From: Frigidibacter sp.
GTDB lineage: Bacteria; Pseudomonadota; Alphaproteobacteria; Rhodobacterales; Rhodobacteraceae
Direction of reading: 5' to 3'
DNA: 64,000 bases
Assembly: GCF_030695035.1 (NCBI RefSeq)
Contig: NZ_JAUYTT010000014.1
Span: 1-64,000 of the forward strand
The stretch's first letter is position 1, and each line of letters opens with the position of its first letter. Below the pieces are notes generated by a model. It had not been told where the DNA came from and ran no database searches. It worked only from the letters and a program-made list of their open reading frames with translations. Shown in pieces: positions 1 through 10,996 of this stretch. The position numbers were made by a program, and so were the translations under genes.

Positions 1-49
1 GGGTGCCAGACGCAGGGGGGCCTTCTGCCCCGTATTTTCTAATAATAAG

Positions 50-70
50 CGGGGGGCCTTGTGCCCCCCG
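50..70 (-). terminator. Hairpin downstream of pheA, probable terminator
   Basis: An 8-bp perfect stem (CGGGGGGC / GCCCCCCG) with a 5-nt loop lies about 50 bp beyond the pheA stop. On the minus strand it is followed by a moderately T-rich stretch (CTTATTATTAG). A second, weaker G/C hairpin sits at about 17-31. Nothing else recognisable lies in positions 1-123. Confidence 0.5.
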
Positions 71-123
71 CGCCCCCCGAGGATATTTGGAAAAGGCAAA
101 GGAGAGGGGGCGCGGCGCCGGGG

Positions 124-981
124 TCAGCGGCGGCGCGGGTCGGCGGGGTAGACACCGAGCAGCGCCATGGACGAGGTGAAGTAGCGCAGCTCTTCGAGCG
201 CGAGCTGCACGTTGCGGTCATCGGGGTGGCCTTCGATATCGGCGTAGAACTGGGTGGCGGTGAAATTGCCGTCGACCATGTAGCTTTCCAGCTTGGTCAT
301 GTTGACGCCATTGGTCGCGAAGCCGCCCATCGCCTTGTAGAGCGCGGCGGGGATGTTGCGGACGCGGAAGACGAAGGTAGTCATCATCATGCCGGTGCCG
401 CGGCGCTTCAGGTCCGGCTCGCGCGACATCACCAGAAACCGGGTGGTGTTGTTCTGCTTGTCCTCGATATGGCGGGCCAGCACGTCGAGCCCGTAGATCT
501 CGCCTGCCAGTTCCGAGGCGAGGGCGGCGGTTTTGGGATCGCCCGCATCGGCGACCTGCCGGGCAGAGCCCGCGGTATCGGCGCCGGCGATGGCGTGCAG
601 GTTGTGCTCGCGCAGGAAGCCGCGGCACTGGCCAAGAAGCACGGTATGGCTCATCGCGTTTTCGATCTGCGAGAGCGGGGTGCCGGGAATCGCCAGCAGG
701 TTGATATGCACCCGGACGAAGGCTTCCTCGATGATATGCAGCCCGCTTTCGGGCAGAAGGTGGTGGATGTCGGCCACCCGGCCATAGGTGGAGTTTTCCA
801 CTGGCAGCATCGCCAGATCGGCCTCACCCTTGCGGACCGCCTCGATTGCATCCTCGAAGGTGCGGCAGGGCAGCGCCTCCATATTGGGGCGGGCTTCGCG
901 GCAGGCCTGGTGCGAATAGGCGCCAGGTTCACCCTGAAAGGCGATGCGGCCCTGGATCTGCGAGGGATGGGCGGTGGGCAT
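124..981 (-). CDS. pheA: Prephenate dehydratase (monofunctional, with ACT domain)
   Basis: This enzyme converts prephenate to phenylpyruvate in cytoplasmic phenylalanine biosynthesis. The 285-aa length is normal for the monofunctional form. The N-terminal catalytic domain begins IAFQGEPGAYSHQA and contains the family motifs LPVENSTYGRV and NNTTRFLV. The last ~80 residues form an ACT domain with a recognisable ESYMVDG element, the usual site for feedback binding of phenylalanine. No chorismate mutase domain is present. The gene is divergent from the cytochrome c gene at 1114 across ~130 bp. The ATG at 981 gives a family-typical N-terminus. The call is firm; feedback control is inferred from the family. 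Confidence 0.95.
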   Translation of the reverse strand: MPTAHPSQIQGRIAFQGEPGAYSHQACREARPNMEALPCRTFEDAIEAVRKGEADLAMLPVENSTYGRVADIHHLLPESGLHIIEEAFVRVHINLLAIPGTPLSQIENAMSHTVLLGQCRGFLREHNLHAIAGADTAGSARQVADAGDPKTAALASELAGEIYGLDVLARHIEDKQNNTTRFLVMSREPDLKRRGTGMMMTTFVFRVRNIPAALYKAMGGFATNGVNMTKLESYMVDGNFTATQFYADIEGHPDDRNVQLALEELRYFTSSMALLGVYPADPRRR

Positions 982-1113
982 CGGGCGGCTCCTTCTTCCG
1001 TCGCCCCGCGGTCACAGGGCCGGGAGGAGCGTGTGAGGCGACAAGTAAACCTTGAAAACCGGCAAGGGAAGCGGATACATACCCCGAGCGAATAGCCAGC
1101 ACCGAGGCCCGAC

Positions 1114-1647
1114 ATGTTCGACACGATGACTCTGACCAAGGCCGGCGGCGCGCTGTGCGGCTCTCTGCTGATCCTGCTGCTGGGCAACTGGGCAGCCGAA
1201 GGCCTGTATCACACCGGCCCCTCCGGGCATGGCGGCGATGGTGAGCTGACGCAAGCCTATGCCATCGACACCGGCGCCGATGATGCGGCCGGCGAGGAAG
1301 TGGCCGACGCCGGCCCGCCCTTCGCCGAGGTCTATGCCGCCGCCGATGCAGCCGCGGGCGAGCGGGTGTTCGGCAAGTGCAAGGCCTGCCACAAGCTGGA
1401 CGGCGCCAATGGCGTTGGCCCGCATCTGGACGGCGTCGTGGATCGCGCGATCGCCGGGGTCGAGGGCTTTGCCTATTCCGACGCGCTGGCCGGAATGTCC
1501 GCCGAAGCCTGGACGCCCGAGCATATGGAAGCCTTCCTGGCCAGCCCGAAGGGCTATGCGCCGGGCACCAAGATGAGCTTTGCCGGCCTGCCCAAGGTGG
1601 AAGACCGCGCCAACGTGATCGCCTATCTGGCCACCATCGGCGGCTGA
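1114..1647 (+). CDS. Membrane-anchored cytochrome c (cy/c552 type)
   Basis: This is a 177-aa class I cytochrome c carrying an uncleaved N-terminal membrane anchor (about residues 10-24). An acidic, Ala-rich linker of about 40 residues follows, then a globular haem domain. The haem site is C89-K-A-C92-H93, and M154 in GTKMSF is the likely distal ligand. This layout matches cytochrome cy of Rhodobacter and c552 (CycM) of Paracoccus, which carry electrons from the bc1 complex to terminal oxidases. The cbb3 oxidase genes 11 kb away are a plausible partner, by inference. A GAGG Shine-Dalgarno lies 6 nt before the ATG, and a terminator follows at 1671-1702. Confidence 0.9.
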   Translation: MFDTMTLTKAGGALCGSLLILLLGNWAAEGLYHTGPSGHGGDGELTQAYAIDTGADDAAGEEVADAGPPFAEVYAAADAAAGERVFGKCKACHKLDGANGVGPHLDGVVDRAIAGVEGFAYSDALAGMSAEAWTPEHMEAFLASPKGYAPGTKMSFAGLPKVEDRANVIAYLATIGG

Positions 1648-1670
1648 CAGCTCTATCAGACTCAGGATTG

Positions 1671-1702
1671 AAGGCCGCCCCGGCAACGGTGGCGGCCTTT
1701 TT
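1671..1702 (+). terminator. Rho-independent terminator after the cytochrome c gene
   Basis: A 9-bp perfect stem AAGGCCGCC / GGCGGCCTT with an 11-nt loop is followed by TTT, beginning about 23 bp after the stop codon. It separates the cytochrome gene from the yej operon. Confidence 0.8.
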
Positions 1703-1817
1703 CATGGGCGTTGCGGCTGCCTCACGCAATCGCAACTTGAAGCGCGGCCAGCGCGCGCTTTACTTTTGGGGACCGAAGAACGCAGACCGCCCAAGGCGGC
1801 ACAGCAGGGGTGAACGG

Positions 1818-3728
1818 ATGATGGCAGCTTGGACGGGCGGACACGGCGCAGCGGTTGGCCGCAAGGGCAGGGCCCGTTTGGGCGGGATGCTGTTGCTGGG
1901 GGCGCTGGTTGGCTGGGCCGGGATCGCGACGCTGGCCGGGGCGCAGGAGGCTGCTACCAAGACCACCGTCGCGCATGGGGTTTCCACCTTCGGCGACCTG
2001 AAATACCCGGCCGACTTTCCGCATCTGGACTATGTGAACCCCGATGCGCCGAAGGGCGGCGAGATCTCGGAATGGACGATGGGGGGGTTTGACAGCTTCA
2101 ACCCCTACACGATCAAGGGCCGGGCGGCGGCGCTGTCCTCGGCCATGCACGAATCCCTGCTGGCCGGCACTGCGGATGAGATCGGGGCGGCCTATTGCCT
2201 GCTGTGCGAGACGCTGGAATATCCCGAGGATCGCAGCTGGGTCATCTTCACCCTGCGACCCGAGGCGAAGTTTTCCGATGGCACGCCGGTCACGGCAGAA
2301 GACGTGCGGTTTTCCCATGACATCATGCTAACCCAAGGGTTGACCAGTTTCCGCGCCGTCATCAGCCAGATGATCGAGAGCGTCGAGGTGCTGGATGACC
2401 GGCGCATCCGCTTCACCTTCAAGCCCGATTACCCCAAGCGCGACCTGTTGCAGGCGGCCGGCGGGCTGCCGGTGCTATCGAAGCAGGATTTCGAGGCGAA
2501 GGGCCGCAATCTGGCCGAAAGCAGCATGGATCCGTTCCTTGGCTCTGGGCCCTACGTGTTCGACAGCATGGATGTCGGGCGCCGGGTGGTGTGGAAGCGC
2601 AACCCCGACTACTGGGGCAAGGACCTGCCGATCAATATCGGCCGGCACAATTTCGACCGCATCCGCATCGAATATTTCGGCGACTATCAGGCGGCGTTCG
2701 AGGGGTTCAAGGCCGGCGCCTATACCTTCCGCAACGAGGCGTCGTCGCTGATCTGGGCGACGGGCTACAACTTTCCCTCACTGGAAAAGGGCTGGGTAGT
2801 GAAGCGCGAGCTGCCGGATGGCAATATCGCCAACGGTCAGGCCTTCGTGCTGAACCTGCGGCGCGAGAAATTCGCAGACCCCCGCGTGCGCGAGGCGATC
2901 GGGCTGATGTTCAACTTCGAATGGTCGAACGACTCGCTGTTCTACGGGCTCTATGACCGGGTCGAGAGCTTTTGGGAGAACAGCGAGCTGGAGGCGACGG
3001 GCATGCCATCGCCCGAAGAGCTGGCGCTGCTGGAGCCGCTCGCGGCGGATCTGCCGCCCGGCGTGCTGACCGATGAGGCGGCGATGGCTCCGACCTCTGG
3101 CGCGACGCAGTTGGACAGGGCGAACCTGCGGGCCGCGGCGGCGCTGCTGGACGAGGCGGGCTGGCCTGCGGGCAGCGATGGGATGCGGCGCAACGCCGCG
3201 GGCGAGGTGCTGCGGGTGGAGCTGCTGAACGACAGCCAGACCTTTGACCGGGTAATGAACCCCTATGTCGAGAACCTGCGCCGGTTGGGCATCGATGCTA
3301 TGCTGACCCGCGTCGATGATGCGCAGATGACCAACCGCGAACGCAGCCACGACTTCGACATGATCACCAAGCACCTGGGGCAGGACTATATCCCGGGCGC
3401 CGGGCTGCAGCAGTATTTCGGGTCAGGCTCCACCGATGATGTGTTCAACGCGATGGGGCTGCAATCGCCTGCCGTGGACAGCCTGATCGCCACCATCGAG
3501 GGCGCGGATACCCGCGAGGAGATGACCGTGGCGGTGCGGGCGCTGGACCGGGTGCTGCGGGCGGAACGGTTCTGGGTGCCGCAATGGTACAAGGCCGCCC
3601 ATACCGTCGCCTATTTCGACATGTACGAGCATCCCGATCCGCTGCCGCCCTACGCACTGGGCGAGATGGACTTCTGGTGGTACAACGCCGAAAAGGCCGA
3701 AAACCTGAAGGCGGCAGGCGCCTTCTGA
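1818..3728 (+). CDS. yejA: Peptide ABC transporter substrate-binding protein, YejA type
   Basis: This is the periplasmic binding protein of a family-5 (oligopeptide/microcin C type) importer, 636 aa. The ORF track begins at 1377, but the real start is ATG 1818 (an ATG-ATG pair), preceded by AGGGG. It gives a signal peptide with a hydrophobic core ([17 protein letters not shown]) ending near AGA-QEA. The upstream 147 codons lie in another frame of the cytochrome gene and its terminator. Mature features include the SBP_bac_5 pattern around [20 protein letters not shown] and GSGPYVF. Gene order and sizes match E. coli yejABEF. The transported peptide cannot be told from sequence. Confidence 0.9.
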   Translation: MMAAWTGGHGAAVGRKGRARLGGMLLLGALVGWAGIATLAGAQEAATKTTVAHGVSTFGDLKYPADFPHLDYVNPDAPKGGEISEWTMGGFDSFNPYTIKGRAAALSSAMHESLLAGTADEIGAAYCLLCETLEYPEDRSWVIFTLRPEAKFSDGTPVTAEDVRFSHDIMLTQGLTSFRAVISQMIESVEVLDDRRIRFTFKPDYPKRDLLQAAGGLPVLSKQDFEAKGRNLAESSMDPFLGSGPYVFDSMDVGRRVVWKRNPDYWGKDLPINIGRHNFDRIRIEYFGDYQAAFEGFKAGAYTFRNEASSLIWATGYNFPSLEKGWVVKRELPDGNIANGQAFVLNLRREKFADPRVREAIGLMFNFEWSNDSLFYGLYDRVESFWENSELEATGMPSPEELALLEPLAADLPPGVLTDEAAMAPTSGATQLDRANLRAAAALLDEAGWPAGSDGMRRNAAGEVLRVELLNDSQTFDRVMNPYVENLRRLGIDAMLTRVDDAQMTNRERSHDFDMITKHLGQDYIPGAGLQQYFGSGSTDDVFNAMGLQSPAVDSLIATIEGADTREEMTVAVRALDRVLRAERFWVPQWYKAAHTVAYFDMYEHPDPLPPYALGEMDFWWYNAEKAENLKAAGAF

Positions 3729-3756
3729 GGGGCCGATAAAGGGGCAGGTTCACCAC

Positions 3757-4839
3757 ATGGGCGCCTATATCCTGCGGCGGTTGCTGCTGATGATCCCGAC
3801 GTTGATCGGGATCATGATCATCAACTTTGCGCTGACTCAATTCGTGCCCGGCGGGCCGATCGAACAGGTTCTGGCCCGGATCGAGGGCGAGGGCGACGTA
3901 TTTCGCAACATCTCGGGCGGCGGGGATGCCGGCCAGATGCAGGCGGTGGGCGATGAGCGCTATTCCGGCGCGCGCGGCCTTCCGCCGGAGTTCATCGCCG
4001 AGCTGGAAAAGCAGTTCGGCTTCGACAAGCCGCCCTTGGAGCGGTTCCTGACGATGATGGGCGGCTATCTGCGCTTCGATTTTGGTGAGAGCTATTTCCG
4101 GTCGATCTCGGTGGTGGATCTGGTGATCGAGAAGATGCCGGTGTCGATCACGCTGGGGCTGTGGTCGACGCTGATCGCCTACATGATCTCCATCCCGCTT
4201 GGCATCCGCAAGGCGGTGAAGGATGGTACGCCCTTTGATACATGGACCTCGGGCGCCGTTATCGTGGCCTATGCGATCCCCGGCTTCCTGTTCGCGGTGC
4301 TGCTGATCGTGCTGTTCGCGGGCGGCAGCTATTGGCGGATCTTCCCGCTGCGGGGGCTGACATCCGACAACTTCGAGGATCTGACGCTGATCGGCAAGGC
4401 GCTGGACTATCTGTGGCACATCGCGCTGCCGGTGCTGTCCACCACCATCGCCAGCTTTGCCACGCTGACGCTGCTGACCAAGAACAGCTTTCTGGATGAG
4501 ATCAACAAGCAGTATGTGATGACCGCCCGCGCCAAGGGCCTGACCGAGGGCCGGGTGCTCTATGGCCACGTCTTCCGCAATGCGATGCTGATCGTGATCG
4601 CCGGGTTTCCGGGGCTGTTCCTGGGCGTGTTCTTCGGATCGTCGCTGCTGATCGAGACGATCTTCTCGCTCGATGGCCTTGGGCGGCTGGGATATGAGGC
4701 GGCGGTGGCGCGGGATTATCCGGTGGTGTTCGGCACACTCTATGTCTTCGGGCTGGTGGGGCTGCTGGTCGGGATCCTGTCGGACCTGATGTATGTCTTC
4801 GTCGACCCGCGGATCGATTTTGAGCGGAGGGCTGGCTGA
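3757..4839 (+). CDS. yejB: Peptide ABC transporter permease, YejB type
   Basis: This 360-aa integral membrane permease (E. coli YejB is 364 aa) has an N-terminal transmembrane helix (about residues 9-27) and a long periplasmic loop. A C-terminal permease domain follows, with the EAA-like loop [21 protein letters not shown] that contacts the ATPase. It starts 28 bp after yejA, and its stop overlaps the yejE start (TGATG), indicating translational coupling. It should pair with YejE to form the inner-membrane channel for peptides delivered by YejA. Confidence 0.93.
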   Translation: MGAYILRRLLLMIPTLIGIMIINFALTQFVPGGPIEQVLARIEGEGDVFRNISGGGDAGQMQAVGDERYSGARGLPPEFIAELEKQFGFDKPPLERFLTMMGGYLRFDFGESYFRSISVVDLVIEKMPVSITLGLWSTLIAYMISIPLGIRKAVKDGTPFDTWTSGAVIVAYAIPGFLFAVLLIVLFAGGSYWRIFPLRGLTSDNFEDLTLIGKALDYLWHIALPVLSTTIASFATLTLLTKNSFLDEINKQYVMTARAKGLTEGRVLYGHVFRNAMLIVIAGFPGLFLGVFFGSSLLIETIFSLDGLGRLGYEAAVARDYPVVFGTLYVFGLVGLLVGILSDLMYVFVDPRIDFERRAG

Positions 4840-5938
4840 TGGCCCTCTCGCCGCTCAACGCCCGGCGCTGGCGCAACTTCAAGGCCAACCGCCGGTCCTT
4901 CTGGTCGCTGTGGATTTTCCTCGTGCTGTTCGGCCTGTCGCTGGTGGCCGAGTTCATCGCCAATGACAAACCCATCGTGGTGCGCTACCGGGGCGAGACC
5001 TTCTTCCCGATCTACCAGTTCTACCCGGAAACGGCATTCGGCGGCGATTTCCGCACCGAGGCGATCTATAAAGACCCGGCGGTGCAATGCCTGATCAAGA
5101 CCGGCGGGCTGCTGGAATGCTGGGACGATCCAGAGGCGACGTTGGAAGATGCCGTCGATGGCGATGTGGCGGGGCAGGCGGTGGAGGCCGGCTGGATGCT
5201 GTGGCCGATCGTGCCCTACAGCTACAACACCATCAACAATGTCGGCAACGCGCCCTCGGCCCCCGATGCGAACCACTGGCTGGGCACGGATGACACCGCG
5301 CGCGACGTGCTGGCGCGGGTGATCTACGGGTTCCGGCTGTCGATCCTTTTCACGCTGATCGTCACCGGTGCTTCGGCCGTGATCGGCATCGCGGCGGGGG
5401 CGGTGCAGGGCTATTTCGGCGGCTGGGTGGACCTGATCTTCCAGCGGGTGCTGGAGATCTGGAGCTCGACCCCTTCGCTTTACGTCATAATCATCCTCTT
5501 TGCGATTGTGGGGCGCAGCTTCGGGCTGCTGGTCTTCGTGTCGATCCTGTTCGGCTGGCCGGCGCTGGTTGGCGTGGTGCGGGCCGAATTCCTGCGGGCG
5601 CGGAACTTCGAGTATGTGCGCGCGGCGCGGGCGCTTGGGGTGCGTGACCGTACCATCATGTTCCGCCATATCCTGCCCAATGCCATGGTGGCGACGCTGA
5701 CCATGCTGCCGTTTCTGGTGACGGCGAATATCGGCGGGCTGGCGGCGCTGGACTTCCTTGGCTACGGGCTGCCAGCGTCGCTGCCCTCGCTGGGGGAGCT
5801 GTCCTTGCAGGGCAAGTCGAACCTGCATGCGCCCTGGCTGGGCTTCTCGGCCTTCTTCACCTTCGCGATCATGCTGTCGCTGCTGGTGTTCATCTTCGAG
5901 GGTGTCCGCGACGCCTTTGACCCGCGAAAGACCTTTGC

Positions 5939-5942
<4 letters not shown>
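4839..5942 (+). CDS. yejE: Peptide ABC transporter permease, YejE type
   Basis: This is the second permease subunit, 367 aa, of the DppC/OppC class. It has one N-terminal transmembrane helix (about residues 24-42), a periplasmic insert, and then the permease core. The core includes the marker HWLGTDDTARDVLARVIYG and the coupling loop VRAARALGVRDRTIMFRHILPNA. It overlaps yejB by one base and yejF by four (ATGA). The periplasmic insert of about 120 residues is typical of YejE and distinguishes it from plain DppC. Confidence 0.93.
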
Positions 5943-7551
<1,609 letters not shown>

Positions 7552-7552
<1 letters not shown>

Positions 7553-8781
7553 TGCGCATATTGCTGGTCCATCAGAACTTTCCGGCGCAGTTCCTGCGGC
7601 TGGCACCGGCGCTGCGCGCGCGGGGCCATGAGGTGCTGGCGCTGACCGGCGAGGGGAACCAGCGCCCCTCTCCGGTCCGGGTTGTGCAGTATCCCTGGGA
7701 CATGGCGGCGGAGGCGCGGGTCAAGGGGCCGACCGCCACCTACCAAAAGGCCGTGGCGCGGGGCATGGCAACAGCACGGGTTGCGGCGGCGCTGCGGGGC
7801 AGGCATGGCTATGTCCCGGACGTGATCCTCGGCCATAGCGGCTGGGGCGAGACGCTGTATCTGCGCGAGGTCTGGCCCGAGGCGCGGCAGTTGGCTTATG
7901 CAGAGTTCATGTATGGCACACGCGGGCTCGACACCGATTTCGACCCCGAGTTCCGGCAGGACACGCTTGAGGCGCGGATGACCACCCTGACGCGGCGGGC
8001 CCACATGACGCAGGCCCTGGTCGATTGCGACGCGGCGGTTGCGCCGACCAGATGGCAGGCCTCGACCTTTCCGCCGGGCCTGCGCGACAAGATCAGCGTC
8101 ATCCATGACGGGCTCGACACGGCCCGCGTCTGCCCGGACCCCGCGGCGCGGCTGGAGATCCCCGAGGCTGGGCTGGTGCTGCGCCCCGGCGACGAGGTGC
8201 TGAGCTATGTCTCGCGCAGCCTCGAACCCTATCGGGGCATCCACGTGTTCCTGCGCGCGCTGCCCGAGGTGCTGGCGGCACGCCCCAAGGCGCGGGTTGT
8301 GATCATCGGCGATGAGGGCCAGAGCTATGGCACGCGGCCGCCATGTGGCACCAGCTGGAAGCAGCGTCTGCTGGCAGAGGTTGATGGGCGGCTTGATCTG
8401 TCGCGGGTGCATTTCCTTGGACGCGTGCCCTATCCGCGCTTTCTGGCGCTGTTGCAGGTGACGCGGGTGCATGCCTATCTGACCTATCCCTTCGTGCTCA
8501 GCTGGTCGCTGATCGAGGCGATGGCAGCGGGCGCGGTGATCGTCGCCTCGCGCACCCCGCCGGTCGAAGAAGTGCTTGTGGATGGCACCACCGCCCGGCT
8601 GGTGGAGTTTTTCGACGTGTCGGGCTGGTCGGCCGCGCTGACATCGGCGCTGGCGGAACCCGGCGGTCATGCGCATCTGGGCAGGGCAGCGCGCGCCGAA
8701 GCCGTTGCGGGCTATGACCTTGAACGCATCTGCCTGCCGCAGCTGCTGCGCTTTGTCGAGGCGGGTGGCAGCACGGCCTGA
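7552..8781 (+). CDS. Glycosyltransferase, GT4-like
   Basis: This 409-aa cytoplasmic glycosyltransferase has the two-Rossmann (GT-B) layout. The N-terminal domain opens MRILLVHQNFPAQF. The C-terminal nucleotide-sugar domain contains SYVSRSLEPYRGIHVFLRAL and the GT4-type segment LIEAMAAGAVIVASRTPPVE, carrying the conserved acidic pair. Donor and acceptor cannot be predicted. Its ATG overlaps the yejF stop by one base, so it is probably translated from the same message. The C-terminus abuts hemN on the other strand with no spacer. Expression is likely tied to the yej operon, which is an unusual partner. Confidence 0.85.
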
Positions 8782-10137
8782 TCAGATGGCCGAGCTGTGC
8801 TTGGACTTCGTCAGATCGTAGGCGTCGAACACCCGCGCGATCATCCGGGTCAGCGGCCGCGCGCGTTCCGGGATGAACAGGCCGGCGGGCGAGATCTCCA
8901 CCATCTCGCCAAAGGCCGCCTGTGCGGCGGCGAACAGCGCCGAAAGCTGCGCCGGGGTGGCATTCCAGTCGCGGATCATCTCTTCGGCGTCGATGCGGAA
9001 GTCGCACATCACCGCCTCGATCATGCGCGAGCGCAGCAGGTCCTCGCCCTGGAACACATGGCCGCGATGGGTCGAGAATTTGCCGTCGCGGATTGCACGG
9101 GTATGCTCTGACGTCGAGGAGGCGTTCTGCGCGAAGCCCTGCGGGAAGCGCGAGATGGACGAGGCGCCCATACCCACCAGCACCGGCGCCAGATCGTCGG
9201 TGTACCCCTGGAAGTTGCGGCGCAGGGTGCCGGCCTTCGCGGCCCGCGCCAGCCCATCGGTCGGTCGGGCGAAGTGGTCGATGCCGATCTCGTCATAGCC
9301 GTCCCAGACGAACAGCTTGCGGGCGGTTTCGAACAGCTGCAGCCGCTCTTCGGGCGTGGGCAGCGTATCCGACGGGATCATCTGCTGGCGCCGCGCCATC
9401 CAGGGCACATGCGCATAGCCGTAAAGCGCCACCCGGTCCGGCACCAGCGACAGCAGCATCTGCACCGATTGCGCGATCTTGGCCGGCGTCTGGTGCGGCA
9501 GGCCATAGAGGATGTCAGCGTTCAGCGAGGCCACGCCGCGGTCGCGGATCATGTCCACGGCGCGCTTGGTTTCCTCATAGCTCTGCTCGCGGCCGATGAC
9601 CTTCTGGATCGCGGGATCGAAATCCTGCACCCCGATCGAGGCGCGGTTCATGCCGGCAGCGGCAAGCGCGTCAAGGCGGGCCTCGTCAATCTCGTTCGGG
9701 TCGATCTCGACCGAGAATTCGGCGCCGGGGCCCATTGGCACCGCGTCGAACACCGCGCCGGCGATGCGGGTCATCATGTCGGCGGGCATCAGCGTCGGCG
9801 TGCCGCCCCCCCAATGCAGGCGCGAGAGCGTGACCCCGGGCGCCAGCTTGCTTTTCAGCAGCGCAAGTTCAGCCAGCAGCACATCGGCATAGGCGCGCAC
9901 CGGATCGTCGGATTGCGTGCCTTGCGTCCGACATGCGCAGAACCAGCACAGGCGCCGACAGAACGGCACATGCATGTAAAGCGAGATCGAGGATCCTGCG
10001 GGGATTGCCTCGATCCAGGCGGTGAACTGGTCCGGTCCGACTGACGCAGAAAAATGCGGTGCCGTAGGGTAGCTTGTATACCGCGGGACGCGCGCGTCAA
10101 AAAGACCGAGCCGCATGAGTTGCGATTCTGTTTCCAT
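8782..10137 (-). CDS. hemN: Oxygen-independent coproporphyrinogen III oxidase (radical SAM)
   Basis: This enzyme oxidatively decarboxylates coproporphyrinogen III without oxygen, in the cytoplasm. The 451-aa length matches the HemN family. The radical-SAM cluster motif C60-x3-C64-x2-C67-x-C69 lies in HVPFCRRLCWFCAC, and the substrate-binding N-terminus RYTSYPTAPHF is present. Rhodobacter species carry hemN and hemZ paralogues; the position beside fnrL suggests the hemZ-type copy, but I keep the family symbol. The ATG at 10137 has no clear Shine-Dalgarno. A second in-frame ATG at 10116 is an alternative, giving 444 aa. An FNR box lies 36 bp upstream, so anaerobic induction by FnrL is likely. 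Confidence 0.93.
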   Translation of the reverse strand: METESQLMRLGLFDARVPRYTSYPTAPHFSASVGPDQFTAWIEAIPAGSSISLYMHVPFCRRLCWFCACRTQGTQSDDPVRAYADVLLAELALLKSKLAPGVTLSRLHWGGGTPTLMPADMMTRIAGAVFDAVPMGPGAEFSVEIDPNEIDEARLDALAAAGMNRASIGVQDFDPAIQKVIGREQSYEETKRAVDMIRDRGVASLNADILYGLPHQTPAKIAQSVQMLLSLVPDRVALYGYAHVPWMARRQQMIPSDTLPTPEERLQLFETARKLFVWDGYDEIGIDHFARPTDGLARAAKAGTLRRNFQGYTDDLAPVLVGMGASSISRFPQGFAQNASSTSEHTRAIRDGKFSTHRGHVFQGEDLLRSRMIEAVMCDFRIDAEEMIRDWNATPAQLSALFAAAQAAFGEMVEISPAGLFIPERARPLTRMIARVFDAYDLTKSKHSSAI

Positions 10138-10172
10138 GGGCTTAGGGTTACGGATACACGCGCGGCAAAACC

Positions 10173-10186
10173 TTGACCCAAATCAA
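10173..10186. promoter_or_regulatory. FNR/FnrL box between hemN and fnrL
   Basis: TTGACCCAAATCAA differs from the TTGAT-N4-ATCAA consensus at one position. Its centre is about 42 bp from the hemN ATG and 17 bp from the fnrL ATG. It could activate hemN and, lying in the fnrL leader, could repress or autoregulate fnrL. The ORF-track TTG start of fnrL falls exactly on this box, so that start is not real. Confidence 0.85.
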
Positions 10187-10196
10187 AAGCACCCAG

Positions 10197-10943
10197 ATGT
10201 CCATTCAGGATGCGCATAACATTTCCCTTCAATGTGGAGCCTGTCCGATCCGCCACCGCGCCGTCTGTGCGCGGTGCGAAACGGATGAATTGCTGCTGCT
10301 GGAAGAGATCAAGTATTACCGCAGCTTCGAGGCTGGGCAGACCGTGGCCTGGGCCGGAGACAAGATGGATTTCGTCGCCTCGGTCGTGTCGGGCATCGCC
10401 ACGCTGACCCAGACGATGGAAGACGGGCGCACCCAGATGGTCGGGCTGCTGCTTCCCTCGGATTTCGTGGGCCGGCCGGGGCGCGAGACGGCGGCCTATA
10501 ACGTCACCGCCACCACCGATCTGCTGATGTGCTGCTTCCGCAAGCGCCCGTTCGAGGAGATGATGCTGCGCACTCCGCATGTCGCGCAGCGCCTGCTGGA
10601 AATGACGCTGGACGAGCTGGATGCGGCGCGCGAATGGATGCTGCTTCTGGGCCGCAAGACCGCGCGCGAGAAGATTGCCAGCCTTGTGGCTATCATCGCG
10701 CGGCGCGATGCCTCGCTGAAACTGCGCTCGCCGCAGGGGCGGATGGTGTTCGACCTGCCGCTGACCCGCGAGGCGATGGCCGACTATCTGGGGCTGACGC
10801 TGGAAACCGTCAGCCGCCAGATCTCGGCACTGAAGCGGGATGGCGTGATCGAACTGCAGGGCAAGCGCCATGTGACGATCCCCGATTTTGACTTGCTGCT
10901 GACCGAAGCGGGCGATGACAATGACGGCGGCTACCTGATCTAG
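10197..10943 (+). CDS. fnrL: Crp/Fnr-family anaerobic regulator FnrL
   Basis: This oxygen-labile [4Fe-4S] transcription factor switches on micro-aerobic and anaerobic genes. Starting at ATG 10197 it is 248 aa, the size I recall for Rhodobacter FnrL. N-terminal cysteines C13, C16, C24 and C27 and an internal pair C112-C113 supply the cluster ligands. A cNMP-fold core and dimer helix follow. The C-terminal helix-turn-helix (about residues 189-218) contains ETVSR, the E-x-x-S-R recognition pattern for TTGAT half-sites. It is divergent from hemN and upstream of usp and ccoNOQP, the known Rhodobacter order. The Shine-Dalgarno is poor. Confidence 0.95.
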   Translation: MSIQDAHNISLQCGACPIRHRAVCARCETDELLLLEEIKYYRSFEAGQTVAWAGDKMDFVASVVSGIATLTQTMEDGRTQMVGLLLPSDFVGRPGRETAAYNVTATTDLLMCCFRKRPFEEMMLRTPHVAQRLLEMTLDELDAAREWMLLLGRKTAREKIASLVAIIARRDASLKLRSPQGRMVFDLPLTREAMADYLGLTLETVSRQISALKRDGVIELQGKRHVTIPDFDLLLTEAGDDNDGGYLI

Positions 10944-10965
10944 GCGCCGCCGGTCTTGGTGTGCA

Positions 10966-10991
10966 AAAGGGCGGCCCTTGGGCCGCCCTTT
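10966..10991. terminator. Bidirectional terminator between fnrL and the stress-protein gene
   Basis: An 11-bp perfect stem AAAGGGCGGCC / GGCCGCCCTTT encloses a 4-nt loop (CTTG). It sits 22 bp after fnrL and 6 bp beyond the usp stop, so it serves both converging genes. Confidence 0.85.
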
Positions 10992-10996
10992 GCGTT

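Noticed and set aside
61-1095. 344-aa plus-strand ORF
   Set aside because: It runs antisense to pheA in a complementary high-GC frame and has no family-like features.
3445-4569. 374-aa minus-strand ORF rich in His, Arg and Gln
   Set aside because: Typical antisense shadow of yejA/yejB; many other such His/Arg-rich ORFs in the track (11948, 17789, 31116, 35448) were dropped for the same reason.
10173-10196. TTG start for fnrL in the ORF track
   Set aside because: The TTG is the first half of an FNR operator; ATG 10197 gives the expected 248-aa FnrL.
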